From Streptomyces sp. AM 2-1-1 (GTDB lineage: Bacteria > Actinomycetota > Actinomycetes > Streptomycetales > Streptomycetaceae): 64,000 nucleotides of DNA. Location of the stretch: NCBI RefSeq assembly GCF_029167645.1, contig NZ_CP119147.1, positions 2,728,001-2,792,000 on the forward strand. Reading direction: 5' to 3'. Under the pieces are notes generated by a model. It did no database searches. It saw nothing but the letters and a program-made list of their open reading frames with translations, and had not been told where the DNA came from. Positions 35,219-42,004 of this stretch are shown here, in pieces. The position numbers and the translations under genes were made by a program. How positions within the stretch are numbered: the stretch's first letter is position 1; each line of letters starts with the position of its first letter.

Positions 35219-36952
35219 ATGACGACCGGCCCCGGCGGGCTCGACGCACAGCCCACTGCCACCACCTACGAGCTCGGCGACCTGATCCCTCTGGCGTGGG
35301 GCGGGCGAATCCGCGTGCCCCACTTCCAGCGCGACTTCCGCTGGCAGAGCAAGGACGTCCTCCGCCTGTTCGACAGCATCGTCAAGGGGTATCCCATCGG
35401 CAACCTGCTGCTGTGGGTCCGCAGGCAGCAGTCGGAGAAGTTCATGCTCGGCAAGCTCCGGCTGACGGCTCCGGCGCACGACGAGTCGCTGTGGGTCGTG
35501 GACGGTCAGCAGCGCCTGACGAGTCTCGCGAACGCGCTGAGCCCGGTGGGTCACGAGTACAAGCCCTTCAACGTGTACTACGACCTCGCGGAGAGGGAGT
35601 TCGTGGAGAGCCCCCACTCCCTGGAAGCGCACCACATCGCTCTCCCCGTGCTTTTCGATCTCAAGAAACTGCTCACCTGGTTCCGGACCGACGGCCTGGG
35701 CGCCGCCGATCACTTCGACGAAGCCGAGCGGGTGGCCACCGCACTGCGGCAGTACAAAGTCCCCGCCTACCTCGTCCGCCACGACGACAGAGCTGTCCTG
35801 ACCGACATCTTCGACCGCATGAACAACTTCGGCCGCAAGCTGAACCGCGGCGAGATCTTCTCCGCCCTGTACTCAGGTGAGGAAAAGGGCTCGGACGAGC
35901 GCCTGACTCTGGCCAAGATCTCCGACAACGTGGCCGCCAGGACCGGCTTCGGCAGTATCGATACCGGAACCATCCTCGCGTCGGTCCTCGCGCGTCGCGG
36001 CCCGGATCCCATGAGGGACATCCGTGTCGAATTCTCCCTGACCGGCCGCCGCACACAGTCGGAATTCCCGGACGAAGACGAGCCCACGGCCTTCTCCCAG
36101 GGAGAGGAAGCTCTGGTTCGCGCAGCCAATTTCCTGATCCAGGAAGCCGGAGTCCCCCACATCTCCCTGTTGCCCTACAGGGCCCTGCTCGTCACCCTCA
36201 CCCGGTTCTTCGCGCACTTCCCGCATCCGGGAAGGAACAACATCAGGCTGCTGCGAAGGCTGTACTGGCGGCTCTCCCTGGTCGGGCCCATGGTCTTCAG
36301 AGGGAGTTTCACGCAGTTCAGTCGCACCCTCGGCGGGAAGATCCGGCCCGGCGACGAGGAGGGCTCTCTCCACGCCATGCTGGCCACGATCGCCGATGCG
36401 GCCCCGGTCCGTCCCAGCGCCGATCGCTTCCGCACCAACGAGGCGACGACGAAGATCATTCTGAGTGCGTGGTGGTCGCTGGGCCCGCGTTCGCTCACCA
36501 CCGGCGAGGAACTGGACGCCCAGAGTCTGAACGCCCTGCTGGAGCAGGACAGGACGGCGGCGAATGCCGCTCCCATGATCTACCCCCGCTTCGGGGATGC
36601 GCGGTCCCGGTTGTCGCCCGCCAACCGCCTCTTCCTGCCGACCAACATGGACCCCGTATCAGAACTCCCGGCGGCCCTGGCGATGCAGCCGCCGGAAATC
36701 GAGGACAGGGATTGGGACGCGGTACTGGCCTCGCACCAGCTCAACCGCGAGGTCGCGGAGCTGGCCAACCGGGATCGCGATTCTTTTCTGGCGAAGCGCC
36801 AGGACACCATCCGGGAACAGTTGGTCCGCTTCATCGACCACATGGCGGAGTGGGACTACGAGGACACGCCCACGTTGGATTCTCTCGACTTGGACGATGA
36901 ATTCAACGAGAGCGAAGAGCCCGACATTCCGATTGTGCCCGAGGGGTACTGA
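35219..36952 (+). CDS. DUF262 (ParB/GmrS-like NTPase-nuclease) protein
   Basis: A 577-residue protein. Residues about 10-240 carry the DUF262 signature: RVPHFQRDFRWQSKDVLRLFDSI, GYPIGNLLLW, DGQQRLTSLANA at 95 onward, and FDRMNNFGRKLNRGEIFSAL. DUF262 is the ParB-like nucleotide-binding domain found in GmrSD type IV restriction and other defence proteins. The C-terminal half recalls DUF1524 helices (SRLSPANRLFLP), but the usual metal-binding HxxP reads MIYP, so nuclease function through HNH is doubtful. ATG 35219 has GGAGA 5 nt upstream; ATG 35192 would add nine residues. Base use is less GC-biased than neighbours. The HipA gene follows after 45 nt. Confidence 0.85.
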   Translation: MTTGPGGLDAQPTATTYELGDLIPLAWGGRIRVPHFQRDFRWQSKDVLRLFDSIVKGYPIGNLLLWVRRQQSEKFMLGKLRLTAPAHDESLWVVDGQQRLTSLANALSPVGHEYKPFNVYYDLAEREFVESPHSLEAHHIALPVLFDLKKLLTWFRTDGLGAADHFDEAERVATALRQYKVPAYLVRHDDRAVLTDIFDRMNNFGRKLNRGEIFSALYSGEEKGSDERLTLAKISDNVAARTGFGSIDTGTILASVLARRGPDPMRDIRVEFSLTGRRTQSEFPDEDEPTAFSQGEEALVRAANFLIQEAGVPHISLLPYRALLVTLTRFFAHFPHPGRNNIRLLRRLYWRLSLVGPMVFRGSFTQFSRTLGGKIRPGDEEGSLHAMLATIADAAPVRPSADRFRTNEATTKIILSAWWSLGPRSLTTGEELDAQSLNALLEQDRTAANAAPMIYPRFGDARSRLSPANRLFLPTNMDPVSELPAALAMQPPEIEDRDWDAVLASHQLNREVAELANRDRDSFLAKRQDTIREQLVRFIDHMAEWDYEDTPTLDSLDLDDEFNESEEPDIPIVPEGY

Positions 36953-36997
36953 TCGCCGTACGGAGACCGATCGACAACCGAACGGACAACTAGGATC

Positions 36998-38257
36998 ATG
37001 GGCGCCACCAGCGAGAATTATTATGCGGTTCTCCTTCATGGGCTACGCGTCGGGACGCTGTGTCAGAAGGGTGACTACACACGCTTCGTCATGAGCGATC
37101 GCTACCTTGACGACCCCCAGCGTTCCGTTCTGGGACTGCGATTCGAGGAGAATCTCAGAGCGCCCTACGCATCCGCCCTGCGGCTGCCCAAATGGTTCTC
37201 CAACCTCCTCCCCGAGGGTCCCCTTCGCGAATGGATCGCGGACGATCGGGGGGTCTCGCTGGATCGGGAGATGGAGCTCCTGGCCCAGGTCGGCCACGAT
37301 CTGCCGGGAGCCGTCCAGATCCTGAAGGCGGAGGGGCCCGAAGAGGACTGGGAGTGGCAGGACCCCTCCGCAGGAGGAGACGTGTCCGCGGGAGGAGCGG
37401 ACGGACCTTCGCCGTGGCGCTTCTCGCTGGCAGGGGTGGCGCTCAAGTTCTCGATGCTGTCGCACGGAGACCGGCTCACGGTGCCGACGGGGGGTGAGAT
37501 CGGCGACTGGCTGGTCAAGTTCCCCGACTACCGGCACGCCGATGTCCCGCGCAACGAGTACGCGATCATGTCACTCGCCAAGTCCGTCGGCATCGACGCG
37601 CCCGAGGTACGTCTGCTCCACCGTGACCAGCTCGAAGGGCTGCCCCATCGCATGTGGCCCAACTCCGAGGTGTGGGCGTACGCGGTGCGGCGTTTCGATC
37701 GCACGGCGGACAGGAAGCGCACCCGTATCCACATCGAGGACTTCGCACAGGTACGGGACAAGTACCCGCAGGACAAGTACATGTCGTCCTTCGAAACCGT
37801 CGCCGCCATCTCCTACCGCAAGCGGGACGTGGCCTCCCTTCGTGAGGCCGCGCGTCGAATCGCCTTCTCCGTGGCCGTCGGGAACGGCGATGCGCACCTC
37901 AAGAACTGGTCCCTCATCTATGCGGACGGCCGCAACCCTTCGCTGTCCCCGGTCTACGACCTGGTCTCGACCGTTCCGTACGCCCCGGGAGACGAGACGG
38001 AGGATCTGGGACTGAAATTCGGCGGAAGCAAGCGCTTCGACCGTGTCGGACTCTCCGCCTTCGAGCGGCTGGAGGGCGCCCTGGACCGGAGATTCGGCAC
38101 CACCGACGCCCATCTCGCCGCAGTCGCGGGCGACGTGGCACGAGCGGTCCGCGAGAACTGGGGCTCCCACGAAGAGGTGCTGACGACCAATCCCTCGCTG
38201 CACAGCGCAGTGAGTTCCTGGATCACCGAGTCGACCGCCCGTCTGCTTGCCGTCTGA
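36998..38257 (+). CDS. HipA family Ser/Thr kinase without a HipB partner
   Basis: A 419-residue full-length HipA homologue. The N-terminal subdomain (about 8-112) has VLLHGLRVGTL and WFSNLLPEGPLREWI. The kinase part has KFPDYRHADVPRNEYAIMSLAKSVGI, catalytic Asp298 in GNGDAHLKNWSL and metal-binding Asp321 in PVYDLVST, so it should be active. HipA kinases phosphorylate targets such as glutamyl-tRNA synthetase to arrest growth, and are normally checked by HipB, an HTH repressor encoded just upstream. Here no HipB-like frame exists; the upstream gene is DUF262. Codons such as AAT TAT TAT and CTA near the start are atypical for this genome, pointing to transfer. Confidence 0.9.
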   Translation: MGATSENYYAVLLHGLRVGTLCQKGDYTRFVMSDRYLDDPQRSVLGLRFEENLRAPYASALRLPKWFSNLLPEGPLREWIADDRGVSLDREMELLAQVGHDLPGAVQILKAEGPEEDWEWQDPSAGGDVSAGGADGPSPWRFSLAGVALKFSMLSHGDRLTVPTGGEIGDWLVKFPDYRHADVPRNEYAIMSLAKSVGIDAPEVRLLHRDQLEGLPHRMWPNSEVWAYAVRRFDRTADRKRTRIHIEDFAQVRDKYPQDKYMSSFETVAAISYRKRDVASLREAARRIAFSVAVGNGDAHLKNWSLIYADGRNPSLSPVYDLVSTVPYAPGDETEDLGLKFGGSKRFDRVGLSAFERLEGALDRRFGTTDAHLAAVAGDVARAVRENWGSHEEVLTTNPSLHSAVSSWITESTARLLAV

Positions 38258-38428
38258 CAGGACGATCGGACGCGGGCGCGGCTCCGCGTCGAGCGCCTTC
38301 CGCGATCGAGACGGCACTTCTGAGAAGACGCTCTCCCCAGCGGTCGTCCGCGTGCTGGTCGATGGGTGCGCCCGGCGGGTGGGGCCACCCTGCTCCGAAC
38401 GACTCACCCCGTACGACGCGCACGGTCT

Positions 38429-38440
38429 TAGCATCTCCCC
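38429..38440 (+). promoter_or_regulatory. Probable leaderless promoter of the MOSC gene
   Basis: TAGCAT at 38429-38434 is a good -10 element only 6 nt before the ATG at 38441, so transcription would begin at the start codon. There is no ribosome binding site upstream, in keeping with a leaderless message. Confidence 0.45.
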
Positions 38441-39121
38441 ATGCAGCTGCTGACCGTGAACCTCGGAACGCCCCGGTACTCCGCGCACTCCAGCGCTCCC
38501 GACGGCCTCACCGGCATCGACAAGCGGCCGGCCGCGGGCCCGGTACGGGTGACCGACCCCGGCCCCAAGGGGACCGGCGGCAGCGGTCTGGCCGGGGACG
38601 CGGTGTGCGACCTGCGCCACCACGGCGGGAGCGACCAGGCGGTGTACGCCTACGCACGGGAGGAGCTCGACGCCTGGGAGGAGAAGCTCGGCAAGCCGCT
38701 GCCCAACGGCATCTTCGGCGAGAACCTGACGACCCGCGGCGTGGTGGTCAGCGAGGCGCTGGTCGGCGAGCGGTGGCGGATCGGCCCGGACCTGGTCCTG
38801 GAGGTGACCGACGGCCGTATCCCGTGCCGGACCTTCGCGGGGCACCTCACGGAGGAGCGCTGGGTGAAGCGCTTCAGCGAGGAGGCCGCGACCGGCGCCT
38901 ACCTGCGGGTCATCACCCCGGGCTCCGTCCGGGCCGGGGATCCGGTCGAGATCGTCCACCGCCCGGACCACACGGTGACCGCGGCCCTGGCGTTCCGCGC
39001 GTTCACCGACCGCACCTTGCTCCCGAGCCTCCTCCCGGCGGGCGAGGCGCTGCACGCGGAGGCGCTGGCGGCGGCGCGGGAGTACGTGGCGGAGCAGGAG
39101 CTCCGAGGGGCCGTCGGCTGA
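38441..39121 (+). CDS. MOSC domain protein (YiiM-like)
   Basis: A 226-residue protein with the MOSC core: DAVCDLRHHGGSDQAVYAYAREEL, NGIFGENLTTRGV, LEVTDGRIPCRTFAGHL with the conserved Cys, and a basic C-terminal helix. MOSC domains bind the molybdenum cofactor and carry sulphur. YiiM-type proteins reduce N-hydroxylated bases in other bacteria. The ATG at 38441 has no Shine-Dalgarno but a -10 at the right place for a leaderless message. A strong terminator follows and separates it from the convergent transporter gene. Confidence 0.88.
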   Translation: MQLLTVNLGTPRYSAHSSAPDGLTGIDKRPAAGPVRVTDPGPKGTGGSGLAGDAVCDLRHHGGSDQAVYAYAREELDAWEEKLGKPLPNGIFGENLTTRGVVVSEALVGERWRIGPDLVLEVTDGRIPCRTFAGHLTEERWVKRFSEEAATGAYLRVITPGSVRAGDPVEIVHRPDHTVTAALAFRAFTDRTLLPSLLPAGEALHAEALAAAREYVAEQELRGAVG

Positions 39122-39126
39122 GACGG

Positions 39127-39163
39127 AAGGGGTCCCCGCACACGCGGTGTGCGGGGACCCCTT
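39127..39163. terminator. Bidirectional terminator between MOSC and MFS genes
   Basis: AAGGGGTCCCCGCACAC (39127-39143) pairs perfectly with GTGTGCGGGGACCCCTT (39147-39163) across a GCG loop, with A and T tracts closing both ends. Confidence 0.9.
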
Positions 39164-39177
39164 CGTACGGCTGCGGG

Positions 39178-40635
39178 TCAGGCGGCCTCGACGGCGGTCT
39201 TCCCGGGCGAGGCGGCCGGGTCGGTCCCGCTCTCCGCGGCCGGGCGGACGAGGCCCGGGATGAAGGCGGCGACGGCGGCGGCGACGAGGGCGACCGCGCA
39301 GCCGATGGTCAGGCCGACGCGGAAGCCGTCCTCGGAGGCGAGCGAGTGGCCGCCCAGGTCGATGGTCATCTGCGCGAGGACCACACCGATGACGGCCGAG
39401 CCGATGGTCGTACCGAGCGAGCGCATCAGGGTGTTGAACCCGTTGGCGGCAGCGGTCTCGGAGATCGGGACCGAGCTCATGATCAGGGCGGGCATGGCGC
39501 CGTAGGCGAGGCCGACGCCGCTGTTGATGACGATGCCGACGATCATCAGGCCCCAGGCGGAACCCATCAGCAGGAGGGAGATGCCGTAACCCGCGGAGAT
39601 GACCAGGGCGCCGAGGACGAGCGCGATCTTCGGGCCGCGGGCGTTGATCAGCTTTCCACCGAGCGGCGAGACGATCATCATCATCACGCCGCCGGGAGCC
39701 ATCCAGAGGCCGCAGGCCAGCATCGACTGCCCGAGGCCGTAACCGGTGGCCTCGGGGAACTGGAGCAGCTGGGGCGCGATCAGCATGAAGGAGTACATGC
39801 CGACGCCGACCAGGATCGAGGAGATGTTGGTCATGAGGACGCGTGGGCGCGCGGTGGTCCGCAGGTCGACCAGCGGGTCGCGGGTGCGGAGCTCGTAGAA
39901 GCCCCAGACACCCAGCGCGACGACCGCCAGAGCGAGGAGACCGAGCGTGGTGCCCGAGCCCCAGCCCCAGTCGGCGCCCTTGGAGATCGCGAGCAGCAGC
40001 GAGACGAGTCCTATGGCGAGCCCGATCGCTCCGGGAGCGTCGAAGCGCTGGCCCTTCGCGGCGGCCGGGACGTCGGGGACGAAGGTGTAGATCATCCCGG
40101 CGACGATCGTCGCGAGGACCGCGGCACCCCAGAACAGGACGCGCCAGCTGGCGTACTCGGCGACGGCGGCGGAGATCGGCAGGCCGAGGGCGCCGCCGAT
40201 GCCCATGGAGGCGCTGACCAGGGCGATCGAGCCGCTCAGCTTCTCGGTGGGGACCACGTCACGGAGCAGCGCGATGCCGAGGGGCACCATGCCCATGCCC
40301 ATGCCCTGGAGTCCGCGTCCGACGATCATCGGGACGAGGGAGGAGGCCAGTGCGCAGACCACGGATCCGATGATCAGCGGAACGCTGCACGCGAGAAGCA
40401 TCCGGCGCTTGCCGATGAGGTCGCCGAGGCGGCCCGAGACCGGCACGCACACGCCCGAGACGAGAAGCGTGATGGTGATGACCCAGGCCGCGTTGGATGA
40501 CGAGGTGTGCAGGATCTGCGGGAGTTCCGCGATCAGGGGGGTCACCAGGGTCTGCATGACCGCGGCGACGGTGCCGGCCAGGGCCAGCGTCGTGATCACG
40601 CCGCCTGCGCGGGCCGTGGGCTGGGGGGCGTCCAT
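39178..40635 (-). CDS. MFS efflux transporter (DHA2/EmrB-QacA type)
   Basis: A 485-residue major facilitator with about 14 membrane helices, the DHA2 drug-efflux layout. Motif A reads GRLGDLIGKRRMLL, and motif C-like GALGLPISAAVAEYASWRVLFW follows. DHA2 pumps export drugs, dyes or secondary metabolites using the proton gradient. The ATG at 40635 has GAGGAA 8 nt upstream. A divergent MarR gene with strong palindromes between them is the classic regulator-pump pair, so induction by the exported compound is likely. The substrate is unknown. Confidence 0.9.
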   Translation of the reverse strand: MDAPQPTARAGGVITTLALAGTVAAVMQTLVTPLIAELPQILHTSSSNAAWVITITLLVSGVCVPVSGRLGDLIGKRRMLLACSVPLIIGSVVCALASSLVPMIVGRGLQGMGMGMVPLGIALLRDVVPTEKLSGSIALVSASMGIGGALGLPISAAVAEYASWRVLFWGAAVLATIVAGMIYTFVPDVPAAAKGQRFDAPGAIGLAIGLVSLLLAISKGADWGWGSGTTLGLLALAVVALGVWGFYELRTRDPLVDLRTTARPRVLMTNISSILVGVGMYSFMLIAPQLLQFPEATGYGLGQSMLACGLWMAPGGVMMMIVSPLGGKLINARGPKIALVLGALVISAGYGISLLLMGSAWGLMIVGIVINSGVGLAYGAMPALIMSSVPISETAAANGFNTLMRSLGTTIGSAVIGVVLAQMTIDLGGHSLASEDGFRVGLTIGCAVALVAAAVAAFIPGLVRPAAESGTDPAASPGKTAVEAA

Positions 40636-40689
40636 AACGCGATTCCTCGATGTGGGTCGGGGCCGTGGGCCGGGGCCTGCGGGGTGCAA

Positions 40690-40763
40690 AGAATGAGCAT
40701 CGTACAGGCCTATTGCATCATGCATGTGATGTGCCCGATGCATATCTTTGTGCAAAGATATGC
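40690..40763. promoter_or_regulatory. MarR operator region
   Basis: GCATATCTTTG (40740-40750) and CAAAGATATGC (40753-40763) form a perfect inverted repeat with a TG spacer. A second, weaker one (CATCA, 6 nt, TGATG) lies at about 40716-40731. Both sit in the divergent MFS/MarR space, as expected for a MarR dimer repressing both genes. Confidence 0.65.
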
Positions 40764-40822
40764 CCGGGACGCCCTCGGGGCACGGGGCAGCGGCCCGGCA
40801 GGAGACTGGAGGCATCCCGCTC

Positions 40823-41275
40823 ATGGACAGGGCCGTCGAAGACGTCGAGTACGAGCAGATGCTGCTCAACCGCCACGGACTGAACCAGCGGAAGGGACGC
40901 CGTGAGAACGGCGTCCTGGAGCGCAGCGCGTACATCCTGCTCAGTCGCATCCGCGTCCAGGGGCCCATGTCCGTCGGGGAGTTGAGCGAGGCCTTCGATC
41001 TCGACGCCTCCACGCTCAACCGCCAGACCGCGGCTGCCGTGCGTGCCGGACTCGTGGAGCGCATCCCCGACCCGGCGGGCGGCGTGGCCCGCAAGTTCCG
41101 CATCACCGCCGAGGGCAGACGCATCCTCGACGAGGAGCGCGAGGGAACGGTCGCCTCCCTGGGCCGGGTCATGGCCGACTGGCCGTACCAGGACGTCGCC
41201 GCCTTCGCCGGCTACCTCCGCCGCTTCAACACCGACCTCGAACGGCTCGGCGGACGACCCTGGCCCAGGCCCTGA
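40823..41275 (+). CDS. MarR family transcriptional regulator
   Basis: A 150-residue MarR-type regulator with a winged helix-turn-helix: GVLERSAYILLSRIRVQGPMSVGELSEAF, DLDASTLNRQTAAAVRAGLVERI and the wing DPAGGVARKFRITAEGRR. The ATG at 40823 starts MDRAVEDVEYE. It is divergent from the efflux gene, with a perfect inverted repeat 60-83 bp upstream of its start. It probably represses itself and the pump until a ligand binds. Confidence 0.9.
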   Translation: MDRAVEDVEYEQMLLNRHGLNQRKGRRENGVLERSAYILLSRIRVQGPMSVGELSEAFDLDASTLNRQTAAAVRAGLVERIPDPAGGVARKFRITAEGRRILDEEREGTVASLGRVMADWPYQDVAAFAGYLRRFNTDLERLGGRPWPRP

Positions 41276-41308
41276 GCGCGGGGCGGCACGACGGGGCGCC
41301 AGGGCCTG

Positions 41309-41394
41309 CCGGGTGCGGGGTCCGCCTGCTCCGGTGCGGGGTCCGCCCGCTCCGGTGCTGGGTCCGCCCGCTCCGGTGCTGGGGTTCGCCCGCC
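41309..41394. repeat. 21-bp tandem repeat, four copies
   Basis: Four near-identical units of about 21 bp, close to CCGGTGCGGGGTCCGCCCGCT, begin at 41309, 41331, 41352 and 41373. They lie between the MarR gene and bldA, with no frame that looks coding. Confidence 0.8.
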
Positions 41395-41478
41395 GGAGCG
41401 CCCTCCTGTCGCTCCCCGTGGTCGATGAGGTGTCGCGGCGATCGGAGGCGCGCGATGCGTCCGCACGGGGCCGCGCCG

Positions 41479-41515
41479 CCGCGGCTCCGACCCCTTCGGG
41501 AGGTCGGAGCCGCGG
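41479..41515 (-). terminator. bldA terminator
   Basis: CCGCGGCTCCGACC (41479-41492) pairs perfectly with GGTCGGAGCCGCGG (41502-41515), 8 nt beyond the tRNA 3' end on the reverse strand. Confidence 0.8.
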
Positions 41516-41522
41516 ACGGTGT

Positions 41523-41608
41523 TGGTGCCCGGAGCCGGACTCGAACCGGCACGCCCCCGAGGGGCAGCGAGGTTTAAGCTCGCCGTGTCTGCGTTCCACC
41601 ACCCGGGC
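41523..41608 (-). tRNA. bldA: tRNA-Leu (UAA), bldA
   Basis: Reading the reverse strand gives a class II tRNA with encoded CCA. It begins GCCCGGGTGGTGG, has anticodon loop CTTAAAC with anticodon TAA at 41574-41576, a long variable arm (GCCCCTCGGGGGC region) and T-arm GGTTCGAGTCC. The acceptor stem closes with one G-U at the seventh pair. In Streptomyces the only tRNA reading UUA is bldA, whose maturation gates aerial growth and antibiotic genes that contain TTA codons. I saw no in-frame TTA among the genes of this window that I read closely. Confidence 0.95.
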
Positions 41609-42004
41609 TGGCGCGCGGCTCCGCGTCGGGTCTCGACCCTATCCGGGGGCGTCCCCCACCAGCGGAGCGGTAGCGCGATGTTGTCTTATTTTATTGACCG
41701 CTTGATGGGTCGTCAGACCACGTCCCGAGGTCATGACCATGGACCCGTCCCGATCATGGTCCCCAGCCCCGGCACACGGGATTGACGGAAAGTCGCCGCA
41801 CTCTTACGGACCAATGCGCCGGATCTCCACCACCGTTCGCCAGGGCCCCGCCACCCCCGCACCACCCCGGTCCCCGCCCCCGTGCTCCCCGGGCGCCCCG
41901 ACCGCGCCTCCCCGCCGCCCGTCCGGGGACCGCCCGGGGACCGCCCGGGGGCCGTTCAACGGCCCGTCCGGCACCTCCCCGGCACCTCCCCGGCGCCTCT
42001 CCCG
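41609..42004. promoter_or_regulatory. bldA promoter side and downstream region of the GH2 operon
   Basis: On the reverse strand TAGGGT (+ strand 41636-41641) is a good -10 about 28 nt before the tRNA. An AT-rich patch at 41683-41698 could hold a second promoter. Nearer the GH2 gene, GGGCCG and CGGCCC around TTCAA (41949-41965) form a terminator-like hairpin. No gene is seen. Confidence 0.5.

Noticed and set aside
36500..36952. An HNH (DUF1524-type) nuclease motif in the DUF262 protein's C-terminal part
   Set aside because: The expected HxxP is MIYP and no clear downstream His/Asn partners were found, so the domain cannot be claimed.
41523..41608. An integrated element attached at the tRNA-Leu gene
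   Set aside because: No integrase gene or duplicated tRNA 3' end is visible within the flanking kilobases.
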